Assembly: GCA_007115705.1 (NCBI GenBank)
Contig: QXEO01001836.1
Span: 124,001-188,000, forward strand
Reading direction: 5' to 3'
Origin: Dactylis glomerata
Taxonomy: Eukaryota > Streptophyta > Magnoliopsida > Poales > Poaceae
Length of the DNA: 64,000 nucleotides
Part shown: positions 33,822 to 45,352 of the stretch, one piece after another
Numbering within the stretch: the stretch's first letter is position 1
Layout of the letters: each line of letters opens with the position of its first letter
Position numbers and translations under genes: made by a program
Notes under the pieces: generated by a model
Database searches by the model: none
The model's input: only the letters and a program-made list of their open reading frames with translations
What the model was told of the DNA's origin: nothing

Positions 33822-34724
33822 ATGATGAACACCGCTTGTCACAAAAAGGGAAACTACTTATGGGAACAAATCAATAGACTATATATCATTGCTAGAAATG
33901 TGTGCTCTACTTATAATGTTACTTATTGCTTTGATAGATCTTGTTGCTGTAGGAGGTATAAACACCTCCCTTTTCAATGTGAGTATAATGATGATGTTAC
34001 CATATCTTCTTATATTAATGGAAATTATGACTTTTATGATGTGGAACAAATTGAAGAATTTATTGCTTGGAGGGGTGCATTCGAACTTGCTTATTTGCTT
34101 AAAAATACTGATGATGCACCTTATAAATATGAGGTTTATGAGATACTCACATTTTGCTTTGATAATTACAAGGAAGGAAATGGCTATATTCTTAAATATC
34201 TTAATAGATGCTCTCCAACAGAAGAGACTAATGCCTTGAAGGAGCCTATGGAAGAAGAAATTGGAAGCTCATTGGATGAAAAAGAGGAGGAGAGTGATGA
34301 TCAAGAGGAGGAAGAATGGAGTTACCCATGTCTACCTCCTAATAAGAGTAACTCTTTAACTAATACCTTATTTGATCGCCCTCCATGCTTAACAAAGGAG
34401 GGTGAGTGTGATATTTATATTGTTGAGTTTGTTCATGATGCTACTGAAAATTATTATGAGAGAGGAAAATATGGTTGTTGGAATTCTCATGTTACTAAAA
34501 CACCTCTCTTTATATTGAAAGTTCCGAAGTTGCTCTTGTTTTATCTACCCATACTTGTTACTATGTGCTTCTTTAATTTATTTTCTTACAAGATTCCTAT
34601 GCATAGGAAGTGGGTTAGACTTAAATGTGTTTTATATTTGCTCCTCGATGCTCTTTTTGGCTTCCATTCATATTTCTTATGTGAGCATCTTCTCAAATTA
34701 CTGAGCCTAGCTCAAAGGCGTTAA
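33822..34724 (+). CDS. E1 ORF of unknown function with two hydrophobic segments
   Basis: 300 aa from the ATG at 33822. The frame stays open from 33618, but those first 68 residues look like leader sequence. Seen in the protein: a Cys-rich N-terminal part (DRSCCCRRYKHLPFQC), an acidic stretch at about residues 137-165 (EEEIGSSLDEKEEESDDQEE), and two hydrophobic segments at about 229-254 and 266-288. The end is LSLAQRR. A second frame at 33791-33870 encodes GGFTEEQQNYYDEHR and continues to a TAG near 33875. It reads like the natural N-terminus, so a frameshift may separate it from the main frame. I do not recognise the family. It is not gag, protease, RT or integrase. The hydrophobic pair could be membrane segments, but that is untested. 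Confidence 0.6.
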   Translation: MMNTACHKKGNYLWEQINRLYIIARNVCSTYNVTYCFDRSCCCRRYKHLPFQCEYNDDVTISSYINGNYDFYDVEQIEEFIAWRGAFELAYLLKNTDDAPYKYEVYEILTFCFDNYKEGNGYILKYLNRCSPTEETNALKEPMEEEIGSSLDEKEEESDDQEEEEWSYPCLPPNKSNSLTNTLFDRPPCLTKEGECDIYIVEFVHDATENYYERGKYGCWNSHVTKTPLFILKVPKLLLFYLPILVTMCFFNLFSYKIPMHRKWVRLKCVLYLLLDALFGFHSYFLCEHLLKLLSLAQRR

Positions 34725-35521
34725 AGAAAAGCACTCTTGGGAGATAACCCAATGTTTTCTTTTTAGTAATTTTTCTTTTATTTGAGTCTTGGAAGTCATT
34801 ACTACTGTAATGACCGCTCCTTATCTTGTTTATTTCGTTCTTGTGCCAAGAGAAGCCTCTAATTTGAGTGAGGTAAAGATTTGGGGATGTTGCTGTCCTG
34901 AAACTGTTTTCGGTGCTGCACCGTAAAAATTCATATAAATTCTCTATTTATCTTTTGGACCTGCGATTTCTTGTGCATATGCCCTAGGTTATATCCAAAC
35001 TTTTCTTAGTTGAACACTTTTTGATTTGAGCAACAGAAAATCCCTCAAAAATTCGTCCTTTGTCAGCTGTTCTGTTTTGACAGATTTCTGCCAATATTTG
35101 TTTTTGCCACTTTATCGCTTTCTTTTGAGTTCTTTTGATCATGGAACCTTTTGGGAAGTTGCCACAGTAGTATTTACTTTATATGTGGTGGTTTTGAGTT
35201 GAAACCTGAAGATAAAAGAGGTTGAATAAATTTTATGCTTACACTAATGTTGCTAATAGAATTGTGTTTAGTTTTGTATGAAGGAAGTTTTCAAGTGTAG
35301 GGATTGGAGAATGATGAGATGAGTTGAAGAATAGACAAAAGCTCAAGCTTGGGGATGCCCATGCATCACCCCAAGAAATATCCAAGAAGTACAAGCGTCA
35401 AAGCTTGGGGATGCCCCCGAGGCACCCCTTCTTCATCGGCAAAAATCAGGTCACCTTTCAAGACACTATATTTTTATTGCTTCATGCACTATGTGTTTTT
35501 CTTGGAGCGTCAGTTGTTTTA
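34725..35521 (+). other. 3' untranslated region of E1, first part
   Basis: Collinear with the E2 3' UTR (21971-21130, minus). The stretch right after the stop codon, AAAGCACTCTTGGGAGATAA, is shared with E2. It holds AAGCTTGGGGATGC at 35345-35358 and again at 35401-35414. Confidence 0.8.
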
Positions 35522-38500
35522 CTCCCTCCGGCACGAAAAGGATGTCGGACGTCCTGTACAAATTCAATTTTGCAAAAAACTCCCTATACTTCCAATTCTT
35601 CTCCAATCGGGTCCCTACAGAGTAAAATCAAGGGTCGCGTTTGTCCTGGCCGCCCCCCGGCCACCGCCGTTCGTCCCTCGCCACCGTCCGCCCCCACTGT
35701 CATCCGCCCCCACTGCCGTCCGCCTCCGCCGTTCTCCCCCCCCCCCCCCCCCGCCTCCACCTCAGCTGGGACAGGAGTTCCGCCTCCTTGCCGGCCATGC
35801 TCGAGCTCCCGCTGGCCCTCCCTGGGCGTCCGCCGCCGTCTGAGTCGCGCCGCCGCCCTCCCACTATCTCGGGCGCCCGCCCTCGCGCTTGACCTCTCGC
35901 CCTCGCGTTCAAGCTCCTGCTCCTTGCCGCCCTCGCGCTCGATCTCCCGCATTCGCGTTCGAGCTTCTGCTCCTTGCCGCCCTCACATCCTCGCGGCCTC
36001 GAGGTCGAGCTCCTCCAAGGCCAAGTTCTCCGCAGCCTCAAGGTCGATCTCCTCCATGGCCAAGTCCTCCACATGATCTCTGAAAATTCAGTTTGGAATT
36101 TGATGCATATTCTGAACATGACTGAATGTGAAACCATATCAAATCTTGAGCTGAAATTCAGTTTGCACATAATCGTGAGCCATTGGGGAGTAGATCGGAA
36201 GAAGCGGTAGAGGGAAGTGCAGCCATAGCAAATCAGGACAAATTCTAAGCAAAACCAAATAAAATCTGGAAGGGAGCTAACCTGCTACCTGGCCATAAAT
36301 CTTTTGCACATATACAGATGCACCAATCGGAAACCAGCAACGAAACTGCCATTAGAACACAAGGTATCACCACATGTAGATTAATCTGTAAGAAAAACAC
36401 AATCTAATCTATGCAGTAAGTAGAATTTGTTTGACAAGCATATGCAGCCATAGTTAACTATGAGTCTATGAGAATCATAATACCCTACTTACAGCATTCA
36501 AATCCATAAACAGGGCATGCGCCAAGTTAATCAAAAGAGAGTTGCAATTATTCAAACTATATGTTCAGGCTTCAAAAGTACAAAGTCATGGATTTTACTT
36601 TGTTCTTTGAAAATAATGCAGCTGAAAGTGAAAATAGAACTACTTTCATTTACTCATTTTTTATGTGCCAAGAATGTTATTCGGCAATGACAGTAAGACA
36701 CTGACTAAATCAAGTAAGACACTGACTAAATCAAGTAAGACCAGAAATTAATATCTGATTCTGAATTTGTCATCACCATCAGTGCAAAACGACCAGAAAT
36801 TACTCATATTTTACACAAAGCATACTTGTAGAGAAATTGCAAAAAAATTGCTTGTAACTATTGTTGCAAAATATCACAGACAACTAGATGCTGCTAAACT
36901 TATCCCAGTGCATTCACCATGTGAGTCGATATGGGATTATGGGCATACACAGAAGCACATGCTAAACTTGGCACTAGAACTTCTATATGGGATTACAAGG
37001 TGTCTGCATTTTACAACAAAATTGAAAAGTAGAAGATCATGACACAGAAGTATGTACACTCGTATACTTGCCTTTTACATGGTGAATGTGTGCAAATTAT
37101 AGTGCTCACAGATCAAGTAAGCCCTCTGATTGAGCCATGTAATGATGCCAATATTCCAGAGAAGACATGTAAATTGAACAATGACAACAATTTTAAAATG
37201 CTTGGCTTATAAAAGTATCTACTGGAAGCAGAGTAACAGGCAGAGTAGCTACTGTAATCGAATTGATCCAAACAATTCAGAAACTCGTAAAACTGCATCA
37301 GTTGAATTTGTCCCACATTTTTTTATAACAACACGCGTTTGCTCCAGGCAGCACAATTGCACAAGCGAACATTACTCCTGTAACTAACTTCCAGTAAAAT
37401 GTAGAATTGCAAAAGCCAAAATAAATCAGCCAGGCAATTGTTTTTACATACCTCTGTAATATCTTGCTGATCTGATAAGTCTTCATTCTTATTAAAATTA
37501 CTTTTCTTGTTCCTAAAGTTTGCACATTGCCTAAAAAGCAGAGCATTGCAGTGAACAGAGACACAAATCTTGGCACGATAGAGCAGCCAACTTCAACTCA
37601 TCTTTGTTCTGAGCTGAGTTGGGCATACATGTGCCTTGCCATTTCAACAAGCGTTCATAAGAGCACTGGGATAATATTACGCAAATATACTTTCTCAAAG
37701 GACAACAAAATCGAAGGACCTAGCCATGATAGGGGATTCAAGGTGGGAGCCATCATTAAAGTATAATCCCAAGATGCTAGAACAAAGAACCAGGTTTTAC
37801 CATCATTACAAGTACAGCAAAATATCCAATTCACATACAGCTTAAAGTTTTTTGTTGCAATCATCAAACTACCCAAATTTGTAACAACGGAACATGGAAC
37901 CTAAGAATAATTAATTACCTTGTCAACACCTTGATAACAAGCATACACCAAAGCATCAACAAAGGAATATGTTGTCTAATACAAAGTAGTGGACAAACTG
38001 GATCATATTCTTCTTGATCATATTGTACCTATACATTCTACAAACTATCTGCTTGGATTGTGCCGACACCATCAGCCAGGTCGAACCTCCTGGCACCCCC
38101 AAACTACTAAAAGGTTATCTAACATCTCACTTACTCCGTACCAACAGTTCAAAACTGCAAGGAACTTGTGCTAAAGGTCATGGCAGCAATTGTTTTTACA
38201 TACCTCTGCAATATCGAGCTGATCTGATATGTCTTCATTCGTATTTAAATTACTTTTTCTTGTTCTTAAAGTTTGCAATTACCTACAAAACAGAATGATG
38301 TAAGGAGTATTTCTGTTAGGCATTTCTAAGGAAGCCTATGAGTAATTCCAGCCTGCTGAAGAAATCATTGCAGCTAATGAACTTTCCGATCAATCAGATA
38401 CCTAGACATATCATTTGGGTCCCAATCTCGCTCTCTAAGGCCTATTGGTCAATTCCATGGCCAGCCTGATGTGCCACCATAGGCTCTAGGATTCATGTTG

Positions 38501-39289
38501 CCAGAATACACAAATTTTTTCTTCTGAAGTCTGATTTGGTGTAAAATCAAGTTCAAAAACTAGCCATGGTTATCCATACAAGCCAGAAGGAAGTGCTCCA
38601 GCTTTCAGTCATGGATTACTTCCTTAGATCCAAACAAGTCGCTGATTTAGTAGTACTCCAAATTAACAGAGACTTGCTTTCCTAAAAAAAACACAGCAGG
38701 GCGCCTTCGCTTCTGCCAGGCGGAATGAAATTAGCAGAGGATGAGGCAAAGAGAGAAGAAACAAACCTATGATGACAGTTGAGGCGAAGAAGAACCTGCG
38801 GGAAAAGTCATCCAGTGCCGCCGCCCCTTCCGCGTCAATGGCGCTGGACGCCGTCACAGTCAAGGACGCCGTGCGTCCTGTCGGCATCGGTGTCGCCCCG
38901 AAATTTTAGATGGACTAGGACGCAGCGGGCATCCTCTTCGAGGGAGAGGGGAGCTGGGAGGATGATGGATGAGGATGCGGCGGCGGCGTCCAAGTACCGG
39001 GCTTTGCACGAAAAGGGGATTACTTTTCCTCTTGATCTCCCCGCCTCGCATTCGGGATGGTCAGCGAGGATAAAGGAGGCGAGGGAACGGCGGAGGAAGA
39101 GTCTCAAGGAACGACAGAGCAGGCGGCGGAGCAGGCGGCGCTGGGGACGGCGGTCTCTGGCGACGGCGGTTCGCGGGCAGAGATGAGGAAGAAGAGTGAG
39201 ACGTGGGAGGATGTTTTCTTTCAGGTGAAAAAAGCTACGGGGGTTTTCGTAAAACAGACGTAGCGTCATCTAAAACGCTTCGGAGGGAG
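35522..39289. mobile_element. Mariner/Stowaway-type DNA transposon (3768 bp) inside E1, TA target
   Basis: The ends are CTCCCTCCG and CGGAGGGAG with imperfect terminal inverted repeats of about 35 bases (left CGAAAAGGATGTCGG, right inverted CGTTTTAGATGACGC). TA flanks both sides (35520-35521, 39290-39291). E2 gives the empty site: near 21137 its minus strand reads AGTTGTTTTAGTTTTT without the insert. The first and last 600 bases are GC-rich and the middle is AT-rich. No transposase is readable, so it is non-autonomous or very decayed. Confidence 0.82.
37434..38298. repeat. Internal direct repeat of about 110 bp within the DNA transposon
   Basis: 37434-37542 and 38188-38298 both start CAATTGTTTTTACATACCTC and share the stretch GCTGATCTGAT, then TCTTCATTC. 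Identity is about 85 percent. A smaller tandem repeat (AAGTAAGACACTGACTAAAT) lies near 36690-36740. Confidence 0.75.
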
Positions 39290-41395
39290 TAGTTTTCTTA
39301 GTTGGTTTAGTTTGTTTGTTTGCTGCAATAAATGGTTGGACACCAACAAATTTTCTTTGGAGAAGTTGACTTGTTTTCATTTGCAAGGAATGCTCTAGTT
39401 TTCACTCTTATTAAAAATCGAGCGTTCTACTTTTCTGCTACTGCTTTTGGTTTTCGTTTTCGCCTTGATTTGCGTTCAGATCTTGTCATATCTTTTCATC
39501 AAGGTGTATTTTTGCCTCTGATCTTTATTGAATTTTATCAAAAGAGGTGTTTATAAAAATTTCAAATGGTGTTGGAAAAGAGAAAAAGCTTTGTGCAAAA
39601 TAGTGGTACAAGAAGGAGCTTGTGTAGACTGCGGTTTAGGCTTTTTCATGTCATGCTTGATGTCTTTTTGATAGTATGCTTAGTGGTTTTGCTGTAGCAT
39701 GACTTATCTCAAATAACTGAGATTGCTTAATGAGCCTTTGAAAAAATCATGCGTTGTTTTCATTGTATGGAAGCATTATTTTGGTTTTCTCCTTGATGCT
39801 TTATTTGGGTTGACTTGGCGCATGCTCACATATGTTAGACTCTTACAAAGTCGCCATTAGCCTTCATGATCATTTAGTTTTTGACCTTTGATGCCATCTT
39901 ATGCTTCTTTTAATGTTGCTTTGTCGCTTTGCATGATTATGGCCATTATTGCTCTCTTAGTTGGTCGCTCCCAGTCTTTTGCTAGCCCTCGCCTTGTACT
40001 GAGTATGAGCTCTACTCGTGCATCCAACTCCTAAAAGCCAAAGTTTTTCAAAGTGTCCACTATACATACCTACTAGCAATTTGCTATTCCAAGTAAATTT
40101 GACTTGCTTTTATATTCTCTTCAAATTAAACTCTTACCAGTGTTATGCGAAATTCGGTCAGTAAAGCTCTCACGAACCGAAAGGCACACTTTACTTTTTT
40201 CTGTTCTTAAAAATTTGACATTGTGGTCTTTTATGTTGAGTTGTTATGCTTGCAAGTTGTAAGTTGGATTCTAGCCCAGCCATGCTGTCATGGGGCAAGC
40301 TTTCAACATTGCACTTCTATTTGAGTTGATATCATGATCTTTTGTTTATGGATGCCCGCGGTGTAAAATGAATTGGGAATCTTGTGAGGATCATGGAGTT
40401 TTTATATGTGTTAGGGAAACGCCGGGCCGCCAATCTAAGCCATGCATAATTCATGGTGGAAATTTGCAGCATACCCATGGTGAACATTCGACGACGCATC
40501 TCACAATAAAAAGCTAAACAATATAGCAAATAAAAGAGATGTCGAGGTGTTCATTGTCTGCTTGTCCTGTCATTTTGGTGTGGGCTTGTTCCATGTCATC
40601 GGGCACGGAGGTACCCCATTGGCGGTTCTCAATGATACACATATATTTACAATGACAAGAGCCTTGCTTGGGACTCTAAGTAAAGTAGCATGAGGTTTGG
40701 GTACTCGTATTCACGGGGCACGAGGTTTTGAACTTATGATTTGTCAAGCATATGCATCATAATTTTTCTCGCATTAACTTTAACCATTCAAGATGCTTAT
40801 GATGGGGGCAATGAGAGCTCAAAGCCGGTAAGTACCATAATTTTTGAAGGTTATAAAACTTGCAATCACTGCTTCCTTCTGCGAAGGGCCTTTCTTTTAC
40901 TTTTATGTTGAGTCACCACCTTCTTTCTTTATGCACCATTAAGAGAGCATAGTTGTCATTCTTAGTGTGATATGCATTGTCCCAAAGTTCATTGATTGAT
41001 TCATGATGATTGGTTTAACTTGTTCTTAAATTATTTGTATCTAGTCGCCCTCTTAAACTTGAAGGTGTCCTATGCATTTATGTTTTGCTCTCTTTGAAGG
41101 ACAAGCTGAAAACCATTTGTATGTTTTTCCTTATGATTTGAACACACGTTTGACTTTCATTGTTTCATTATCATGATCTTTTGTTTGTGTTCATTTGCAT
41201 GTTTACAACATGGTTGCTAAGTTTCTTATTGTCATGATTATATCTTTCATGCCCATGTTTTAAGTTCTATTGATCCCAGCTCACCAATGCTTACATATAT
41301 GATCAAGATTGTGTAGGTGCATGTCACCTCAAAAATTATTCTTTTGTTATCACTTACCTACTCGAGGACGAGCAGGAGTTAAGCTTGGGGATGCT
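39290..41395 (+). other. 3' untranslated region and polypurine tract of E1, second part
   Basis: Continues the UTR after the DNA transposon, collinear with E2 21130-19035 (minus). It contains the block shared with F (40870-40915) and the third AAGCTTGGGGATGC (41381-41394), which touches the LTR and is the polypurine tract. Confidence 0.8.
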
Positions 41396-43020
41396 TGATA
41401 CGTCTCAAACATATCTATAATTTTTGATGCTCCATGCTTATTTTTACACCATTTGCATATTGTTTCGTTACACTTAGTGGCACTTTTATGCATTTTCCGG
41501 AACTAACCTATTAACAAGTGCCACAGTGCCAGTTTCCTGTTTTCTGCTGTTTTTGTGTTTCAGAAGTGATACACAGGAAATATTCTCGAAATTGAACGAA
41601 ACAAGTTCCTGAAGTCTTATTTTTCCCGGAAGCTTCCAGAGATCCGAAGAAGTGTCGAAGGGGGCCCACCAGGGCCCCACACAAGGGGGTGGCGCGGCCA
41701 GGCCCCTGGCCGTGCCGGGCCCACGTGAGGGAGCCTGGCTCCACCTCTGACATTGCCCCTTCGCCTATAAAGACCCCCCGACGAGAAAAACCTAAGTGCC
41801 CGATCAGATTTCCAGAACACATCGCGATCCGCTGCCACCGTCGACCCGAAGATCGGGAGGGTCCAGAAGCTCTTCCCGGCACCCTGCCGGAGAGGGGAAT
41901 CACCACCAGAGGTCTTCTTCATCGCCATGCTTGCCTCCGGAGCGATGAGTGAGTAGTCTACCTTGTACTATGGGTCCATAGCAGTAGCTAGATGGTTGTC
42001 TTCTCCACCATGTGCTTCATGTTTAGATCTCATGAGCTGCCCTACATGATTGAGATCACCGTTATGTAATTCTATGATGTTGGTTTGTTGGGATCCGATG
42101 AATATTGGTGTTTATGATTAAGTTGCTGTACTGAATTATATCTTTTGTTATCTCTATGTTGTTTATGATCTTGCATGCTCTCCGTTGTTAGTGGCTATCT
42201 TGGCCGAGTAGTTGCTAGTGACTCCAAGAGGGGGTATTTATGCTCGATAGTGGGTTCATGTCTCTATTTCACCTGGGGGAGTGACAGAAACCTCTAAGGT
42301 GGTAGATGTGCTGTTGCTACTAGGGAGAAAACAACATTCATATGCTCAAGGGCGTATGCTTTGTTTACATTACACACTTTGCTTAATGCAATTATCTGTT
42401 GTTCGCAACTTAATACTTTTGGGGTGTTCGGATTGATATCCCCGGGGGTGGATTATTAGTCATAGATGCAGTTGGATGGCGGTCTATGTATTTTGTTGTA
42501 ATGCCCAGAGTAAATCTCATAGTGATCTTCTTGACATATCACGTTATCTCTATTCTATCAATTGCCCAATTGTAATTTGTTTACCCAGCATGTTATTTTA
42601 TCTATGGAGAGACACCACTAGTGAACTGTGGACCCCGGTCCTATTTTAATCATATTGCTATCACCTGTTTACTTTTCCCGCACTGTTTACTTTACTCGCA
42701 TATTATTACTGTTTTCCACTCGATACACTCATAACCTTTGTTTCAAGCAAACCGGTGAGATTGACAACCTCATCGCAAGTTGGGAGCAAAGTATTTGTTT
42801 GTGTGTGTGCAGGTTCCATATCACCTTCAGTCGTCGCCGTCTCTCCTCTCCTGATCGATAAACCTTGGTATCTTAACTGAGGGAAAACTAGCCGCTATAC
42901 ACATCATACCTTCCTCTTGGGGTTCCCAACGGGCTGGTTATCCACCACGCACAAGGACAGTCTGCTTCCACATCAACTGGTCGCCATCAGCTAATTTTCT
43001 GGCGCCATCACCAAGTAGCA
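41396..43020 (+). repeat. 3' LTR of E1 (1625 bp)
   Basis: Collinear with the 5' LTR. The extra base is a G in a G run near 42443. TATA CTATAAAG lies at 41765-41772. It ends ACCAAGTAGCA, then CAAAC. Confidence 0.93.
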
Positions 43021-45335
43021 CAAACCACGGCTCATCATTTGGATCTTCCATCTGGGAAGTGAACACATGATATTGTTCCACATTGGCTTCCTCAGGGTAG
43101 TCCCCAGTTGTTTTAGCCGGTTGCCGATTCTTGTTTCCTTGCGCTTCAGCTGGCAGGCCTGGCGGAAGACCAGGCAGTTGGTGGTTTCCCTGCTCCAGGT
43201 CCCTGGTGAAGCTGCACTGGCGAGTGGTATGCACTGCCGGCTTGCCTGAGACGCTATGGAACTTGCAGGGTTGATCTAGCATCACCTCGATGGTGTACTT
43301 GTCCTTGCTGAATTTGTCTCCTTTGCGCTTCTGGCTTCCACCCGTAGCCCCCGGGCTTCCTTGAACAGCAGCCACTTGCTGGGAGCCGTACTTGTTATCG
43401 CGGCGCTCATCTTTCCTCTTGCCGTGTCGATCACGGTTGTGATGTCCTCCTTGGCCGGCTGCCGGCTGAGATTGGCCTCCGGCTGGCGCTGGCTCAACGT
43501 ATTGCACTCTTGCAGCGGAGTCGGTGGAAGCATACTTGTCCGCTATCGCCATGAAATCCGCCATTGACTTCGGCTCGGCCCTGTGGAGCTTGTGCTTCAA
43601 CAAGGTTCCTTCTCTGCATCCGTCCGTGAAGTATCCAATGGCTTGCTCCTCGCCCACTCCTTCGCATGAGTTGCGCAGCTCGGACCATCTCGTGAGGTAG
43701 TCACGGTTTGGCTCATCTGGGCCTTCCTTGCAGAGGGCCAACTGTCGTGGCCGGGGCGGTCGCTTGTAGGTTCCCGTGAAGTTCTTGATAAACACTTCTT
43801 GGAAATCATGCCAGGAGTTGATCTGCAGAGCCGGCAGGCTGTTGAGCCATGTCTGAGCAGATCCTGTCAGCATGAGCGGCGCGTAACGCACCGCTGTCCT
43901 CTTGTTGCCGCCCGCGATGTCGACGGTGGTGACGTAGTCCGACAGCCAGTCTTCCGGCTACACCGCCCCGATGTATTTGGGCATGTCGCGCGGGAGCGCG
44001 AACTTGGCCAGAAAGGGCTCGTTGCGGATGTGAGGGCTGAAACAGACCGGCCCCGCTGAAGATTCCTCCTCGTCGAACTTGGAGTCCGCCAGCTGGTTGA
44101 GCCGATGGCGAGCGTCATCCTTCGGCGGGTCGATGCATTCCCCGATCCTCTGGCTCACGTGCGAGTGAGCTGGCTGATGACCTTGAGCGCCTTGGCTGGC
44201 TCCCTAGGCCGGCTGGACTTGCGCCGCAGACTTGCCGTGTGCCGGCTCCACCGCATCTGCCCGTGGAGGATGACACGGCTTGCTGGTGACCGCAGCTGGA
44301 TCTCGGGGCTGCCGGTTGTGGTGGCCAGAGTGCTGGGTGCGATGGTTTCCACCGCTTTTGCCAGGAGCTCGGTTGCTCCGGCTGTGCTCCGCCGGGCCGT
44401 GGTTGGGCGACGAAGCTTGTCCCTGTGAGTTGTTCTGGCCGGCCACGATGATGCGGTTTTCGTACCATGTGCCGCTCACCTCTCCGCGCGGCTCCATCGC
44501 CTGCTGCTGTAGATCGGCAGCATTCAGGATTTCTTGGATCCGGGCTTGCTTCTTCCACAAGTCCTCGCCTTGCAGTCCATCCAGTTCAGAGGTGATGTAG
44601 CGCGCAGCGCGGAGGTTCTTCGTGGGCGTGCTATAGGTGGGCTTGGTGATGATTGGAGGCAGCTTCGCCGAGGGCGCTGCCTGGTTCTGCTCCGCGCCTA
44701 GCTCGCGGCCTCGTTGACGAACTTGTCCCGCCCGGCTAGGGCCGTCTCCAGCCGGGGTGAAGCCGTGGGCGATGTTGTACTCGTTGATCGTGGAGAGGAC
44801 GCGCTGATGAGTGTCATCGACGTCGAGCGCTTCCTTAAGAAGGTTACGGCGCGTCCGCTCCAGATCCTCGGAGATCTTGACTGGATCCGCGGTGATGTCG
44901 AGTGGAGCGCGCAGGTCCGTGATGGCTGCGTCCAGCACGTCCCGCTCTAGAGGTGGAAGATCTTGTTCCGGTGGAGGTGGGCGTTCAAGCGGCAGGCGCG
45001 CGGAGCGCGGTGGGCTGCCGCCACCATCCTCCTCCAAGGCCAGCACTTCAACCATGTTGCAAAAGTCGCTTCTTTCGCCATCGTCAGAGTCTGTGTCACA
45101 GAGAGGGTCAAACACGTCGGTTACCTCCTCCGGGAAGGGCTTGGCGACGTAGAAGCGGTGGCTGCCGACATCGAGGAAGGAGCCGCTGTCGCCGAGGCCG
45201 TTCTTGAAGTAAGCCAAGTTGTCGTCGACGCAGTCGAAGGTGCCGAACCTCCAGATAAGGCCGAAGGCGACCTTCTTGCCGGAGCTGATGAGGGTCCCGG
45301 CCGAAACTTGACTCCGCTCGCCGCCGCGCTTTGCC
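43021..45335 (-). pseudogene. Gag of G (Ty3/gypsy), broken by two stops and by E1
   Basis: One minus-strand frame runs from the primer site to the E1 junction. It has an acidic, Pro-rich N-terminal region, a Gln/His/Pro-rich linker, then the capsid (LTGSAQTWLNSLPALQ, then YFTDGCREGTLLKHKL) and a nucleocapsid-like zinc motif beginning CKFHSVSGKPAVH. In-frame TAGs at 44204-44206 and 43958-43960 break it, and both stand where CAG (Gln) would fit. Beyond 43021 the frame continues at 31916. Confidence 0.85.
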
Positions 45336-45350
45336 CCACGGTGGGCGCCA
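45331..45350 (-). other. Primer-binding site of G
   Basis: The minus strand reads TGGCGCCCACCGTGGGGC, two bases inside the LTR end, a primer type common in Tat-lineage elements. The matching tRNA was not assigned. Confidence 0.65.
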
Positions 45351-45352
45351 AC

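Larger units (their letters stand above)
31917..43020 (+). mobile_element. E1: non-autonomous Athila-like LTR retrotransposon with a membrane-type ORF, TSD CAAAC
   Basis: 11104 bp, flanked by CAAAC at 31912-31916 and 43021-43025. The LTRs are 1624 and 1625 bp and differ by about 20 substitutions and one base indel by eye. The internal part holds a tRNA-Asp-type primer site, one ORF of unknown function, a long 3' UTR, three polypurine motifs, and an inserted 3768-bp DNA transposon. It has no gag-pol. It shares LTR type and UTRs with E2 but not the ORF. Confidence 0.95.

Noticed and set aside
34510..34724. Hydrophobic C-terminus of the E1 ORF as a retroviral-type envelope
   Set aside because: No signal peptide, no cleavage site, no ectodomain pattern. 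Two hydrophobic segments alone do not support it.
35324..36076. 250-aa plus-strand ORF
   Set aside because: It starts in the E1 3' UTR and crosses the border of the inserted DNA transposon into Pro/Arg-rich low-complexity sequence. It is a chance fusion.
38835..39269. Overlapping 135-aa and 144-aa ORFs on both strands
   Set aside because: Arg/Ala-rich frames in a GC block with no family features. Noted only as part of the DNA transposon.
42938..43020. End of the 317-aa G gag ORF
   Set aside because: The last codons lie in the E1 LTR. The real frame jumps to 31916 once E1 is removed.
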